A DNA stretch of 64,000 bases from Dyadobacter subterraneus (GCF_015221875.1 NZ_JACYGY010000001.1:1488001-1552000), one strand, 5' to 3'; shown: positions 9,022-18,858, numbered from the stretch's first letter. The notes: a model not told the origin generated them from the sequence alone. Numbers and translations: made by a program.

Positions 9022-11178
9022 CTACAACACAATTATTTGTTTGGAAACATTAATTCCATTTGCTTTTATGCGCAGGATATATTTTCCGGAAGTCAGGTTT
9101 TTTACAAGAATTTTAACACGACTTTTCATATCCTGGGTTTGAGAAATCATGATTCGTCCGTAAAGGTCATAAACTGTTATTTCTGCATTTTCAACATCAT
9201 CGCGTGATTCTACATAAATATCGTCGCGGGCACCTGGATTCGGGTAAACAACAAAATCTACATCACCGTCTGTAACCACTTCCAGATCGTTTGAATAGGG
9301 TGAATAGCAGGTCAGTACATTATTTCCCAAAGTGAAAGTCTGGGAAGCTCTCGCTGCATAAACTCCTTTAACATTTGTTTTGATTGTATTACTCGAAGAA
9401 ACGTCCAGTATTTCGCCATCCCGCTTCCAGTTGTAAGATTCGTTCAGGCCAGTCTCCGTGATTGTGGCTGTCGCTGAAAATGGTCCTGATTTGGCAATAA
9501 CCGGCGTTGGTACTACCGGACGAATTACCAAAGAGGATGAGTTTGAATTGTCTGATGTACAGCCAAGTACATTTTGTCCGTTCACGAAATAAGTACCACT
9601 TTCTGAAACGCTGATAGAAGATGCGGATGAAAGTGCCGTGTTGTTTCCCTGCTTGTACCAGTTGTATTGATCATTTCCAGGATTGATAGAAAACGTAAAT
9701 GCAGAATCTGCACATTCCTGCTGAGAACCGGATTGTAAAATCGTTGGTGTCACAGGTTTTATTGAACCAGAAATAGTAATTTTTTGAGAACGCAGGGTGT
9801 TGCCGTAAGGGTCTTTCAGTTTGGCATAATATACACCCGGGCTGGAAACATTAATGGATCTGCCGCCTTCGGTACTGGTATTACCGTTTACCTCTTTTGT
9901 CCAGATGTAGTTAAGGTAACCGTCCGGCAAAGTCAGGTTAACCGAAGTATTATTAGGCGCACAAACACTTGTAATTTTTGGTTCGTCCGTAACGGCAATA
10001 GGTGCAACAGTTGAAAAAAAGTTCTGACTCAACGCTTCATTCCAGGCATTTGCAAGAACTGTCAAAGCAGCGGCTCCGAAAAAGTGTGTACCGTCTGCGC
10101 GCTGGGCTGGTAAATTGTCCGTCGACGGACCGGGATAAGCAATTCCTGGTAAATCGTTAATTACTGCGTTCTGTGCTTCAATTAGCGTTGGATAAACAGT
10201 GTTGCTTGCGTAGGAAGTCCTCGCAATCATCCATGGAATTTGTTTGTTTACATCCGATGCAAGTTTAGCGATGACATACTTTAATTTAGATCGGTAATCA
10301 TCAAAACTCATTTTCATCGGATCATTATCCGATTCGCCCTGCATCCATAATATCGTCCGGGCACCATATTGTTTTACATAATATTGCAAAGCCAGCCTCA
10401 AATTTCCGTAGGGCATCTGAGAGGGCAGCATGAATGTATGATCCGTATAAACAGAATACGTTGGAATATTCTGGCTGCTTTCTACCCAATTCTGGATGGA
10501 AGTACCACTCCAGGCAGTATTGACAAACATAACCGGAACATTCAGTTTCTTCACCAGTAAGTCTCCCAAAAGTCCCCAGCACCAGCTCCCGTGACCACGA
10601 GGCCCCATTACCTCTTCTGTGCTGTTTAATTGTTTAAAGGTAGGATAAGCCAGATCCTGGGTGTTGTTATTGTCTTCATTATTATCCGCAACATAGTTAA
10701 CTCTGTCATCAGATGCCCCCGGAGGAAGCGCGTTAGCATAGTTATGGTCAATCATACCCTGGGCATTGGATTGTCCGGATATAATTAACACTTCTCCAAC
10801 ACCGGTATGAGAAATTGTAGAAGGATTTCCGATTAAAACCCCTTTTTTAGATCCACGAACTTCCAGTTTATACCAGCCACCTGCCAAACGCAATGTGCCG
10901 CTGAAAACTCCTCCACTTGGATTATCCTGCAAAGTAGTCCAGTTTATCTGCGTTCCCTGATTTGCCGCTACCGGCGTAGCCTGCACTTCAATTTTATCCA
11001 TGGCGATGGAATAACTACCGCTGATGGTAACCGTTGCAGAGTTATCTTTAAGTTCCCGCTGGTAAACAGAACGTTCAAGGGGTGCGGTTAGGCTTATCTG
11101 GGCATTTGCAAAAGCCGGTGTTAATAAAAAAAACATCCATTTTAATGAAGCACGAAGGGAATTAAAACTTTTACTCAC
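9022..11178 (-). CDS. T9SS-secreted SGNH/sialate O-acetylesterase-like protein
   Basis: This 718-residue multidomain protein has a signal peptide (residues 1-26), then a beta domain, then an SGNH hydrolase domain with block I GQSNAQG, a GHGSWCWGLLGD segment, a WMQGESDND segment and the C-terminal DGTHFF block carrying the catalytic Asp-x-x-His. The family (SASA, PF03629) removes O-acetyl groups from sialic acids or plant polysaccharides. Two or three Ig-like or PKD-like repeats follow (GVYYAKLKD, GTYFVNGQN, GVYAARA). The last 75 residues (VYPNPG, ITVYDLYGR, SGKYILRI) are a type A T9SS sorting domain, so the enzyme is sent to the cell surface or medium. Confidence 0.88.
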   Translation of the reverse strand: MSKSFNSLRASLKWMFFLLTPAFANAQISLTAPLERSVYQRELKDNSATVTISGSYSIAMDKIEVQATPVAANQGTQINWTTLQDNPSGGVFSGTLRLAGGWYKLEVRGSKKGVLIGNPSTISHTGVGEVLIISGQSNAQGMIDHNYANALPPGASDDRVNYVADNNEDNNNTQDLAYPTFKQLNSTEEVMGPRGHGSWCWGLLGDLLVKKLNVPVMFVNTAWSGTSIQNWVESSQNIPTYSVYTDHTFMLPSQMPYGNLRLALQYYVKQYGARTILWMQGESDNDPMKMSFDDYRSKLKYVIAKLASDVNKQIPWMIARTSYASNTVYPTLIEAQNAVINDLPGIAYPGPSTDNLPAQRADGTHFFGAAALTVLANAWNEALSQNFFSTVAPIAVTDEPKITSVCAPNNTSVNLTLPDGYLNYIWTKEVNGNTSTEGGRSINVSSPGVYYAKLKDPYGNTLRSQKITISGSIKPVTPTILQSGSQQECADSAFTFSINPGNDQYNWYKQGNNTALSSASSISVSESGTYFVNGQNVLGCTSDNSNSSSLVIRPVVPTPVIAKSGPFSATATITETGLNESYNWKRDGEILDVSSSNTIKTNVKGVYAARASQTFTLGNNVLTCYSPYSNDLEVVTDGDVDFVVYPNPGARDDIYVESRDDVENAEITVYDLYGRIMISQTQDMKSRVKILVKNLTSGKYILRIKANGINVSKQIIVL

Positions 11179-11694
11179 TTTATCCTGGTTTATTGATGTT
11201 TACCTCACTAAAAGGTAAATGATTGTTGACAAAATTAGCACGGGCGAAATTGTTCCTGATATTTGAATAATTACTTTTAACCGTGATGATGAATTGATCT
11301 GAAACCACTTTTACAAGCTGCTCAGTAACTAAAAGCCTCTACCTAATGACGACAAACTGCGAGATGGTAACTAATTCTGACAGAAAATCTTTTGGTAAGA
11401 AATTTTTACAAATATCTGTTAATTTTCCTAAGACTGCCTCACCGTTCAGTTGAAGATTTGCAAATCCTGGAATATTTATGTTTTAATTTTAGAACGAAAA
11501 TGAATTATAATTAAATTAATACTCTGACAATGAGTTAATTGAAGCTAGTAACTTGTGGTTATTTTTAACAATTATAAGTAAGTTATATTCGTCCTCAATT
11601 TTGATGTCCTAGTGATATTTATATCTTAGACTTACTAAATGGGCCTCAATTCGGTCGTGTGAATAAGAATGATACGTCGCTTGTCCTGTATTTT
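11179..11694. other. Gene-poor AT-rich stretch
   Basis: About 500 bases downstream of the decayed gene and upstream of the esterase start. No open frame with coding character, tRNA-like fold or clear terminator was seen. The part next to 11178 must contain the esterase promoter. Confidence 0.5.
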
Positions 11695-12124
11695 TTACCA
11701 TATCGTTTTATAAAAAACAGATCGGTTATCTTTTGAAAAATGTTTTCTAAGTAACCGGTAAAAACATAATCGGGGTCCTGGATTTTTATCATCTATGAAT
11801 TCGAAATGCTGATATCCTGCTTCATGTAACTCTTGATCATGAATTTCATTTTCCTTGAAAACTTCAAAAATTCAATTGTCGGCATCCCAGATTTTTCTTT
11901 TATCAAATTACGTGATGATGTGTTTTTCGATCAACCCTTATCTGGAATCTGAAATCTTTAAAAAACAGCGTCTTCTGATCTGAAACTTGCAGGAAAAATA
12001 AACCATCTATCAAATACTGGTAGTTGGGAATTTTGAGGAATTGATTGTCCCAAGATAAATGTGACTTCACACTATATTTTTTGATCACAAATCCGAACAA
12101 ATCATTGTTCGAATTCGGACATTT
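11695..12124 (-). pseudogene. Decayed small gene of unknown family, one frameshift and one in-frame stop
   Basis: Reading the minus strand from a stop at about 12124, a frame runs through SVKSHLSWDNQFLKIPNY, KTLFFKDFRFQIRVDRK and THHHVI to a TGA at 11903-11905. Dropping one T of the TTT just before that stop moves into a frame that continues DKRKIWDADN, meets a TGA at 11872-11874, then reads on through FKENEIHDQELHEAGYQHFEF and LCFYRLLRKHFSKDNR to TAA at 11695-11697. The joined product would be about 140 residues with good protein-like composition. I do not recognise the family. It is probably a recently inactivated gene, but a chance alignment of frames is not excluded. Confidence 0.4.
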
Positions 12125-12382
12125 TTAAAATTAAAAACAAGCTCTGTTGTCTGGAATGGCACATTTGGTTTACTGGCATAAATTTGTTGAAAACTATAAA
12201 AACTGGTCTGTTTAAATCTCCTGACAATGCTTCTAAATTATGTTAAGGTTGATAAAACCGGTCTGGTCTCTGAAAAGCGGCTAGTTAATGCCTAAAAGAT
12301 TTTGTATTTTCAGCATATATAAGAAACTATTCTATAACCCTTCCGGCTAAAAGCCAATTGCTAACAGCTAACATCAAAATCT

Positions 12383-14851
12383 ATGTTCGAAAACTATTTC
12401 AAAATCGCCAGGCGGAATCTTTGGAGAAGCAAAGGTTTTTCTGCCATCAATATTTTTGGACTTGCCATCGGTATCGCGGCATGTTTCTTTATTTTTCAGT
12501 ATGTAAATTTTGAGTCGGGTTACGATAAGTTTAATACCAATGCCGAAAACCTATATCGTGTGCCAATTTCCTATTCCGGAAGTATGGCCAATGTGCCGAC
12601 AACAGCTGCGAACCACCCGGCAGTAGGGCCGGCGATGAAAGCTGATTTCCCGGAAGTTGTTGATTTTGTCCGGGTGGTTAATGTGTCGCTTTTCATGAAT
12701 GCGTTTTCAATATCCTACGCGCCGCCTGTTGGTGAAACCAAAACTTTCAATGAAAGCAATATTTACATGGCCGACGCATCGTTTTTCAATGTTTTCACTT
12801 ATCCGTTAATTTACGGAGATAAGAAAACCTGTCTTGTGAATGAGGGTTCTATTGTCATTTCAGAATCAGAGGCGAAAAAGTATTTTGGCGAACAAAATCC
12901 GATCGGGCAGACCCTCAAAGTGAATGGCAGAATCCCGATGAAAGTGAGCGCTGTTTTTGCTGACGCGCCGGAAAATTCACATATCAAATTTGATATGCTT
13001 GTCCCTTTTGCTGTTTTGGGACCAAAATTTGGTGAGGACAACTGGACCTGGCCAGAATTCTACAATTATGTATTACTGGCTCCGGGAACAGATATTAAAA
13101 AACTGGAAGCCAAATTTCCTGCTTTTATTGAAAGATATCTTGGTGCGAAAATGAAAGAACTGAATTTCAGGTCAGCATTTCATCTTCAAAAAGTGACGGA
13201 TATACATCTCACTTCCAATTATCTAAAAGAGGCTGAGGCGAATGGCAGCGAAAAGGAGATTTATTTTCTGGCGGTTATCGGCGTATTTATACTGTTTATT
13301 GCCTGGATCAATTACATCAATTTGTCCACGGCAAAATCGATGGAGCGGGCCAAGGAAGTTGGACTGAGAAAAGTGGTTGGAGCAGAGAAAACACAATTGG
13401 TAATACAATTTTTACTTGAATCCGTCATTGTTAATTTTCTTGCGCTGGTACTTGCCGGATTTATCATTTTGGCTCTGACTCCATCTTTCAATCATTTTAT
13501 TGGAAGGAATATCAGTTTGGGATTCTTTTCAAACGGACTTGGCAGTAATCCCTTATTCTGGATCAGTGTGGTTGGCATTTTTATGGCAGGCGCGTTGCTG
13601 GTCGGTGCTTATCCTGCTTTTGTTTTGTCATCGTTTTTGCCCGTAAGAGTATTGAAAGGTGCACCGGTGCCAACAGGAAAAGGTATTTCGCTTAGAAAGG
13701 TGTTGGTATCTTTTCAATTCGTACTTTCCATTATTCTGATTGCCTCGACTTTTGTGGTTTTCCGGCAATTTAATTTTATGCGAAACGGTAGTTTGGGTTA
13801 CAAAAAAGATCAGGTACTGATTGTTAAAGCTCCCTCCATTGCAGATTCAACGATTGGCAATAAATACAGTTATTTTAAATCTGAAATTCTGAATACCGCT
13901 TCGGTAGTAGACGCTTCTGTCACATCGGATATTCCGGGAAATATGATCCGTTACCGCAATAGTGTGAGAAAAGCAGCTGAGGATAAGCAGCATAATTTCA
14001 CTACTTATCTGATGGAAATCGATGAAAATTTTATCCCGACATATAATATTCAACTCGTAGCCGGAAAAAATCTGGAAGCGACCGACAGCTCATCATTAGG
14101 ACCAAATAAGTATACAAAAGTTATGGTCAATGAGGAAATCGTAAAAGCGCTGGGATTTAATTCAGCCGAGGAAGCTGTAAATCAGGATATCCGGTTTGTG
14201 CTTGGTCAGGATGATGTTCTTTGCAAAATTTCCGGAGTGGTTAAAAATTTCCATCAGCGTTCCATGAAAGAGAAATTCGATCCGATTTTGTTTTACTATC
14301 CATCTTACCAAGGCTGGAAATATATTTCTGTAAACATCAAAGCATCTGAGGCTGCAAAAAGTATTTCAGATGTGGAAACACTTTACAAAAAAGCATTTCC
14401 AGGAAATCCGTTTGAATACTTTTTCCTTGATGAATATTTTAACCGGCAGTATCAGGCAGACGCCCGTTTGGGGAATGTTTTTGGCTTGTTTGCAGTGCTG
14501 ACAATCGTGGTGGCCTGTATGGGACTTTTAGGACTTTCCAGTTTTGTGATCAAACTGAGAACAAAAGAAATCGGTATCAGAAAAGTGCTGGGCGCTTCGG
14601 TAAGCGGACTGCTGGTTTTGATTTCGAAGGATTTTGTGAAGCTTGTATGCATAGCATCCGTGATCGCGATTCCGGTCATTTATCTTGCCGCAAGTACCTG
14701 GCTGGATAATTACGCATTTCACATTGCTCTGGGAATTTCAATCTTTATTATTCCGCCACTACTTCTGCTGGTTATTACTTTAATAACGATTTGTTTACAA
14801 AGTCTGAAAGCGGCACTGACCAATCCTGTGAAGAGTTTGAGGAGTGAGTAG
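12383..14851 (+). CDS. ABC transporter permease, FtsX/MacB type (duplicated domain)
   Basis: The 822-residue protein begins with the typical NYFKIARRNLWRSKGFSAIN segment, a first membrane helix (about 20-41), a large extracytoplasmic MacB-type domain, three helices of the first FtsX domain (about 285-415), another helix (about 440-460), a second MacB-type domain, and a final FtsX domain (about 690-815). The two copies of the signature are AKEVGLRKVVGA and TKEIGIRKVLGAS. No ATPase gene is adjacent, which is common for this Bacteroidota family. The likely role is export or mechanotransmission, substrate unknown. Short GCTAAC repeats precede the start. Confidence 0.9.
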   Translation: MFENYFKIARRNLWRSKGFSAINIFGLAIGIAACFFIFQYVNFESGYDKFNTNAENLYRVPISYSGSMANVPTTAANHPAVGPAMKADFPEVVDFVRVVNVSLFMNAFSISYAPPVGETKTFNESNIYMADASFFNVFTYPLIYGDKKTCLVNEGSIVISESEAKKYFGEQNPIGQTLKVNGRIPMKVSAVFADAPENSHIKFDMLVPFAVLGPKFGEDNWTWPEFYNYVLLAPGTDIKKLEAKFPAFIERYLGAKMKELNFRSAFHLQKVTDIHLTSNYLKEAEANGSEKEIYFLAVIGVFILFIAWINYINLSTAKSMERAKEVGLRKVVGAEKTQLVIQFLLESVIVNFLALVLAGFIILALTPSFNHFIGRNISLGFFSNGLGSNPLFWISVVGIFMAGALLVGAYPAFVLSSFLPVRVLKGAPVPTGKGISLRKVLVSFQFVLSIILIASTFVVFRQFNFMRNGSLGYKKDQVLIVKAPSIADSTIGNKYSYFKSEILNTASVVDASVTSDIPGNMIRYRNSVRKAAEDKQHNFTTYLMEIDENFIPTYNIQLVAGKNLEATDSSSLGPNKYTKVMVNEEIVKALGFNSAEEAVNQDIRFVLGQDDVLCKISGVVKNFHQRSMKEKFDPILFYYPSYQGWKYISVNIKASEAAKSISDVETLYKKAFPGNPFEYFFLDEYFNRQYQADARLGNVFGLFAVLTIVVACMGLLGLSSFVIKLRTKEIGIRKVLGASVSGLLVLISKDFVKLVCIASVIAIPVIYLAASTWLDNYAFHIALGISIFIIPPLLLLVITLITICLQSLKAALTNPVKSLRSE

Positions 14852-14878
14852 GTAAAGTTTCAGAAAAATCAGATTTGT

Positions 14879-15094
14879 TCAAACACAATAACCTTGTGCA
14901 AGTCTGTCGATTTCATCCATAATAAAGTCGATACTCTTTTGATCTGAGTTGGAATAAGAATTTTCAAGCCATAAACTAAATTCTTCGGCATTTCCGAAAA
15001 CCTGTTTTCCTTTTTCAAGCAAGGCATTAAATGCAAAGCTTTGTTTGCTATCGGATTTAAAAGTGTTGGACAATAATTCCAGATATGTGCTCAT
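14879..15094 (-). CDS. Small Xre/MbcA/ParS-type toxin-binding domain protein (orphan)
   Basis: The 71-residue protein has the arrangement LLEKGKQVFGNAEEFSLWLENSY followed by a C-terminal helix ending IDRLAQGYCV. This resembles the C-terminal toxin-binding region of Xre/MbcA/ParS antitoxins (DUF2384: G-x-E-V-F-G ... F-x-x-W-L ... I-x-x-G). No N-terminal helix-turn-helix is present and no RES-domain toxin gene lies on either side: the neighbours are an ABC permease and a bestrophin. It may be an orphan antitoxin fragment or a stand-alone binding protein. Confidence 0.6.
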   Translation of the reverse strand: MSTYLELLSNTFKSDSKQSFAFNALLEKGKQVFGNAEEFSLWLENSYSNSDQKSIDFIMDEIDRLAQGYCV

Positions 15095-15123
15095 GATTCA
15101 TCTTCGATTGGTTAAATAAAGAT

Positions 15124-15162
15124 AAAGAATTTAGAGCTTAAAAAACAGGCTCTAAATTCTTT
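15124..15162 (-). terminator. Terminator hairpin of the bestrophin gene
   Basis: Arms 15124-15137 and 15149-15162 are perfectly complementary over 14 bp with an 11-base loop, followed on the minus strand by a T-rich run. It lies 16 bases after the bestrophin stop and upstream of the small toxin-binding-domain gene, which it insulates. Confidence 0.75.
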
Positions 15163-15178
15163 TCATTAAAGATTTGAA

Positions 15179-16081
15179 TTACATCACATACCCATCCTTC
15201 GGTAAAATCTTGTCCGGAATCAAATCAGCCTCAATGGTTTGCAGCAAATTTATTTCAATCGTGCGCGAAAGTGAGCGCATAGGAATGTCGTTATGGTTTC
15301 CTTCAAACGGCGTTTGCATCACGTAGGAAATTCCTTCAACATAAAAGAAAAGAAAGGAAATGACAAAAGTGATCGGAATCGCAATTCTTCCGATGCTATC
15401 AATCAGCCCCATTGGCAAAATCAATGTAAAAATGAAAATAGTCAGATGGACGTAAAAGCTGTATTGGGTAGGGAAAATGGTATTTTTAATCCGTTCACAA
15501 CCGCCCATAGAATCAGTTAGTCTCGCCAATGTACTATCAAGGCTTTGGAATAAAATAGGAGTGATATAGCCTTTGTCATAGGCTGCTGTAATCCTTTGTT
15601 CGAGCAGCAGAATAATCGCGTTGGGAATATTCTGGTGTTTGGAAACAAATTCCAGCTCTTCGGGTTCTAGATGTAAATTGGCATCAATCAGGACCGGCTC
15701 CTGTCGCAGCGTGTTGCATAAAGCATAACACCAGGCAATCTGCAAGTGCGCGATGTTGTCGATGATTTTCTTTTTCTCAACTGGATCTGTTTTGATAAAA
15801 GCAATAGATTGTCTGACCAATGTGCGGCTGTCATTCACGATAGCACCCCATAACCTTCTGGCTTCCCACCAACGGTCGTAGGCTGAGTTGGTCCGAAAAC
15901 CCAGAAGCAGTGAGAGCGCGGTACCTACAATGGCAATAATAGAAATTGGGAAAACCAGAAAATGCCAGTTTTGATATTGATAAAGGTAAAATACAAAAGC
16001 GGCATAGCTGGTCACTGCAAGAACTCCGACCCATATCCCTTTTAAAAGGCGCCAGATTGAAAAAACTTCCTTAACGTACAT
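15179..16081 (-). CDS. Bestrophin-family ion channel
   Basis: The 300-residue integral membrane protein starts with a cytoplasmic helix, two membrane helices (about 20-40 and 40-62), and the family signature SLLLGFRTNSAYDRWWEARRLW. A second helix pair lies at about 205-245, and the C-terminus is cytoplasmic. Bacterial bestrophins (RFP-TM/UPF0187) form pentameric channels, cation- or anion-selective depending on the clade; selectivity cannot be told here. Length is normal. It is monocistronic. Confidence 0.92.
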   Translation of the reverse strand: MYVKEVFSIWRLLKGIWVGVLAVTSYAAFVFYLYQYQNWHFLVFPISIIAIVGTALSLLLGFRTNSAYDRWWEARRLWGAIVNDSRTLVRQSIAFIKTDPVEKKKIIDNIAHLQIAWCYALCNTLRQEPVLIDANLHLEPEELEFVSKHQNIPNAIILLLEQRITAAYDKGYITPILFQSLDSTLARLTDSMGGCERIKNTIFPTQYSFYVHLTIFIFTLILPMGLIDSIGRIAIPITFVISFLFFYVEGISYVMQTPFEGNHNDIPMRSLSRTIEINLLQTIEADLIPDKILPKDGYVM

Positions 16082-16754
16082 TCGGTAGCATTTGATTAAT
16101 CATATGGATTTCAAAGTTAATAATTACACCAATATAGATAAATCCAGTTGAAAAAGGCTTGAACTACCGTCTTTAAAATGATCAGCAAGGCTACCTGTTT
16201 GAATCCATGTGGTCGTTCCCAACAATCGAAACCGTTGTTGATATAGTAATTATTCATAAAATCAGGAGTGAATATCAGGTTAAAACAGCTTCATTTTGGA
16301 TGAAATTAAAGCATAGCAAAACTTTTTTTTTGAGCAAAAGTTACTTTTTTCTGATCAAAAGAATATTGGTGTAGGATACGGTTGTGGAAAGTAATATTCT
16401 GCCAGTCGATAATTTGGAAAAATTACTTAAAGTATAGATGCCAGTTGTCTGAAATTATAAAAATCTGAATATGTAGTCTTACGAGCAAAATAGAGATCAG
16501 TTAACAATTTTTTAACCTGTATTTTGAAATTTTTGTTGAAACTTTGGCGTTTCGATAACAGGATAATTTAAATATTTTTTTTAACATAACATTTAATGAA
16601 GATCTCGACCGCCTGATATATTAATATAGCCACTTGTGTACTTTGTATAACATAGTACCGGCTGTCAGCATAACTTTGACATGTTCAATAAGAAAATAAA
16701 AAATAATAAAAAACCGGAATACCAGGCCGTTACATCATTATTCAAATAAATATC
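16082..16754. other. Long intergenic region with a putative promoter near its end
   Basis: About 670 AT-rich bases with no convincing frame on either strand. TAACTTTG at 16671-16678 fits the -7 TAnnTTTG pattern and would give a roughly 70-base leader for the small exported protein gene at 16755. The left end should hold the bestrophin promoter. Confidence 0.4.
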
Positions 16755-17138
16755 ATGAGAACTTCAATCAAAACTATATTAGTTGCTTTTGCAATAGTTA
16801 CTTCATTTGCTTTTACAGCAAACGCAGAAGGAAGAGATAACAAAAAGACATCTGATCTAAACACAGGCGTATTTGTTAATAAGGAAGGAAAGATCAATGT
16901 TTTAGTTGACCAGGCAAATGAAGATGCGACCACCACGATCTTAATTAAAAATGAAAGCGGTGAGGTTGTATATAGCGAAGTTGTTGAAAAAGGGAATCAA
17001 AGATTCGGACGTGTTTTGAATGTAGAAAAACTGGAAGACGGTCAGTATGAACTTGAAGTAAAGAGTAAAAATGACAGTCAGATTAAAACTTTTCAGGTTT
17101 CCGAACCAAAAACTGAACGTGTTATTGAAATGCAATAG
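16755..17138 (+). CDS. Small exported beta-sandwich-like protein of unknown function
   Basis: The 127-residue protein has a clear signal peptide cleaved after ANA (residue 24). The mature part, about 100 residues, is acidic and predicted beta-rich: KINVLVDQ, TTTILIKNESGEVVYSEVV, RFGRVLNVEKLEDGQYELEV. The alternation resembles T9SS C-terminal or DUF3244-like beta-sandwich domains (a G-x-Y-x-L-x-V strand near the end), but no complete sorting signature is present. I infer a periplasmic or surface structural role. It has its own promoter-like element and is followed by a strong terminator. Confidence 0.7.
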   Translation: MRTSIKTILVAFAIVTSFAFTANAEGRDNKKTSDLNTGVFVNKEGKINVLVDQANEDATTTILIKNESGEVVYSEVVEKGNQRFGRVLNVEKLEDGQYELEVKSKNDSQIKTFQVSEPKTERVIEMQ

Positions 17139-17154
17139 TTAAATTGTAAAATTG

Positions 17155-17188
17155 AAAAAAGGCTTGCGGTTTTCCACAAGCCTTTTTT
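17155..17188. terminator. Bidirectional terminator hairpin
   Basis: Arms 17155-17166 and 17177-17188 (A6GGCTTG / CAAGCCT6) pair perfectly with a 10-base loop and T runs on both strands. It separates the small exported protein gene from the convergent serine hydrolase gene. Confidence 0.85.
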
Positions 17189-17190
17189 TG

Positions 17191-18312
17191 TTATTCTTCC
17201 ACAGCTGTTTCGACGTTTTTCAAAATTTCCGGCATCTTGGGATGAGCGTTATTACAAAGCAAAATGATTGTTTTATCCGCATCAATGTAGCGTATAAATT
17301 CGGTTGCATAACCAGGATTATCTCCATCGTGCCAGACCACTTTTCCAATTTTTGATTCCTTGATCTTCCAGCCAAAACCGTAATTTGATAAGGAACCGTC
17401 ATTAAGCCGGGCAGGTGAAAATGCCTGCTTTGAAGTTTCTGCCTTAACCATTTTATCAGAATACAAAACCCTGTCCCACTTTAAAAGATCCGTGGATGTG
17501 GAACTGACACGCCCCGGCCCCTTGCGGTTACCTAGCCAGATTGCATAATTGAACTGCGGAAAGGAATCGGCAGGAACGTAAAGCTTTTTTTCCGGAACAT
17601 AAATATGACCCAGTGCCAGGTTCGAAAGCTTCTTTTTCTGATCAATTGTTCTGATCGCAGTGTGGCTCATTTTTGCCGGTTTGAAAAGACGATTTTGACA
17701 AAATTCAACGAAATCCTCTCCGGATACTTTTTCAGTTATACTCGCCAAAAGCATAAAGCCCGTATTGCTGTATTCATATTTTGCCCCAGGTTCAAAATGT
17801 TTTTCAGGATGATATTGAATCAGGTAAGCAATATTTTCCGCGTTGCCGGCTATTTTGGTTTTATCCCAATGTTGATCCATGACCTGTTGATAGTCAGGGA
17901 GTCCGGAGGTATGCGTGAGTAGATGCCGTATGGTGATACCAGGGTAAGGAAGTCCGGGTATATATTTTTCCAGAAGATCATCAAAGGAAAGTTTTCCTTC
18001 CTGCTTCATCTGCATGATGGTCATGGCTGTAAACTGCTTGGAAACGGAGGCCAGCTCAAAAACAGTTGATGTTTCCATTGGTTCTTTCGTCATAAAGCTT
18101 TTGTATCCAAATGCCTTATGATATACAGGTTTACCTTTTTCTGCAACCAGTAAAACACCGCTAAAATCCGGGACAGCCGCAAAAATGTTATCCAGCTTGA
18201 CGGTCAGATCCGGCTGTACTTTTAGCTTCGGATTCTTGAATGAAGTAAAACTTAGTGCAGTGAAAAGAATGATAGCAGATTTAAATAAAACTTTTGCAGG
18301 AGATAATTTCAT
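17191..18312 (-). CDS. Serine hydrolase, class C beta-lactamase/D-aminopeptidase-like
   Basis: The 373-residue protein has an N-terminal signal sequence. The catalytic S-x-x-K motif is SVSK (Ser89-Lys92), the Y-x-N motif is YSN (181-183), and a HDG triad element occurs in VVWHDGDNPG near residue 332. This is the PF00144 group: beta-lactamases, D-alanyl peptidases, esterases. It lies 2 bases after the Lrp regulator gene in the same operon and is divergent from the epimerase operon. That context favours a peptidase acting on D-amino-acid peptides rather than a resistance enzyme; this is inference. Confidence 0.85.
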   Translation of the reverse strand: MKLSPAKVLFKSAIILFTALSFTSFKNPKLKVQPDLTVKLDNIFAAVPDFSGVLLVAEKGKPVYHKAFGYKSFMTKEPMETSTVFELASVSKQFTAMTIMQMKQEGKLSFDDLLEKYIPGLPYPGITIRHLLTHTSGLPDYQQVMDQHWDKTKIAGNAENIAYLIQYHPEKHFEPGAKYEYSNTGFMLLASITEKVSGEDFVEFCQNRLFKPAKMSHTAIRTIDQKKKLSNLALGHIYVPEKKLYVPADSFPQFNYAIWLGNRKGPGRVSSTSTDLLKWDRVLYSDKMVKAETSKQAFSPARLNDGSLSNYGFGWKIKESKIGKVVWHDGDNPGYATEFIRYIDADKTIILLCNNAHPKMPEILKNVETAVEE

Positions 18313-18314
18313 GT

Positions 18315-18767
18315 TTATAACGGTATAGCAGTTTGCTGTTTTACATCGTGAAGTACGATCACGCTGCTTTCTACATTTACATTTTTGATTTTTGAGATTT
18401 CCAGCAGGAGCCGATCATATTCCTTGATGTTTTCTACAACCACTTTCAGCTGGTAATCGATGGTCCCGGCGAGGTGATAACATTCAAGAACCTGTTGCAT
18501 TTCACGTATTGTTTGTTCAAATTCTGCTACGTTTTCAGCTGTATATACCGGCATTCTGATGTTGATAAAAACCGTTTGTCCTCGCCCGACTTTTTCCTGA
18601 TCAACCAGCGCAACATAACCTTTGATCACACCGTCTCTTTCCATCCGTTTGATGCGTTCAAAAATTGGCGTCGTGCTCATTTCAAGCGACTCTGCCAGTT
18701 CCTTGATGGTTAATTTGGCATCTTTTTGCAGGAAATTCAGAATTCTTTTGTCCAGTTCATCTGTCAT
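18315..18767 (-). CDS. Lrp/AsnC-family transcriptional regulator
   Basis: The N-terminal winged helix-turn-helix (about 1-55) contains LDKRILNFLQKDAKLTIKEL and STTPIFERIKRMERDGVIKGY. The RAM/AsnC effector domain (about 65-145) contains the VLECYHLAGTIDYQLKV segment, typical of amino-acid-responsive members. The length of 150 residues is standard. It is the first gene of an operon with the serine hydrolase and is divergent from the DUF1611/epimerase/permease operon, so it probably controls both in response to an amino acid such as glutamate or alanine. Confidence 0.93.
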   Translation of the reverse strand: MTDELDKRILNFLQKDAKLTIKELAESLEMSTTPIFERIKRMERDGVIKGYVALVDQEKVGRGQTVFINIRMPVYTAENVAEFEQTIREMQQVLECYHLAGTIDYQLKVVVENIKEYDRLLLEISKIKNVNVESSVIVLHDVKQQTAIPL

Positions 18768-18785
18768 CTAATAATAATCTTTACT

Positions 18786-18858
18786 TGGAATTATATTCTA
18801 TATCAAATTCTAATTTAAGAATATTATTACAAATAAATATTATTTTGTAGAATTTTAA
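18786..18858. promoter_or_regulatory. Candidate Lrp-type operator region
   Basis: The 120-base divergent spacer contains several ATTCTA/TAGAAT-like and GAAT...ATTC units (for example GAATTATATTC near 18790). Phased AT-rich half-sites like these are typical of Lrp/AsnC binding regions. The assignment rests on position and repetition only. Confidence 0.3.

Noticed and set aside
17191..18312. Calling the serine hydrolase an antibiotic-resistance beta-lactamase
   Set aside because: It shares the S-x-x-K/Y-x-N motifs with peptidases and esterases, and its operon context points to amino-acid metabolism.
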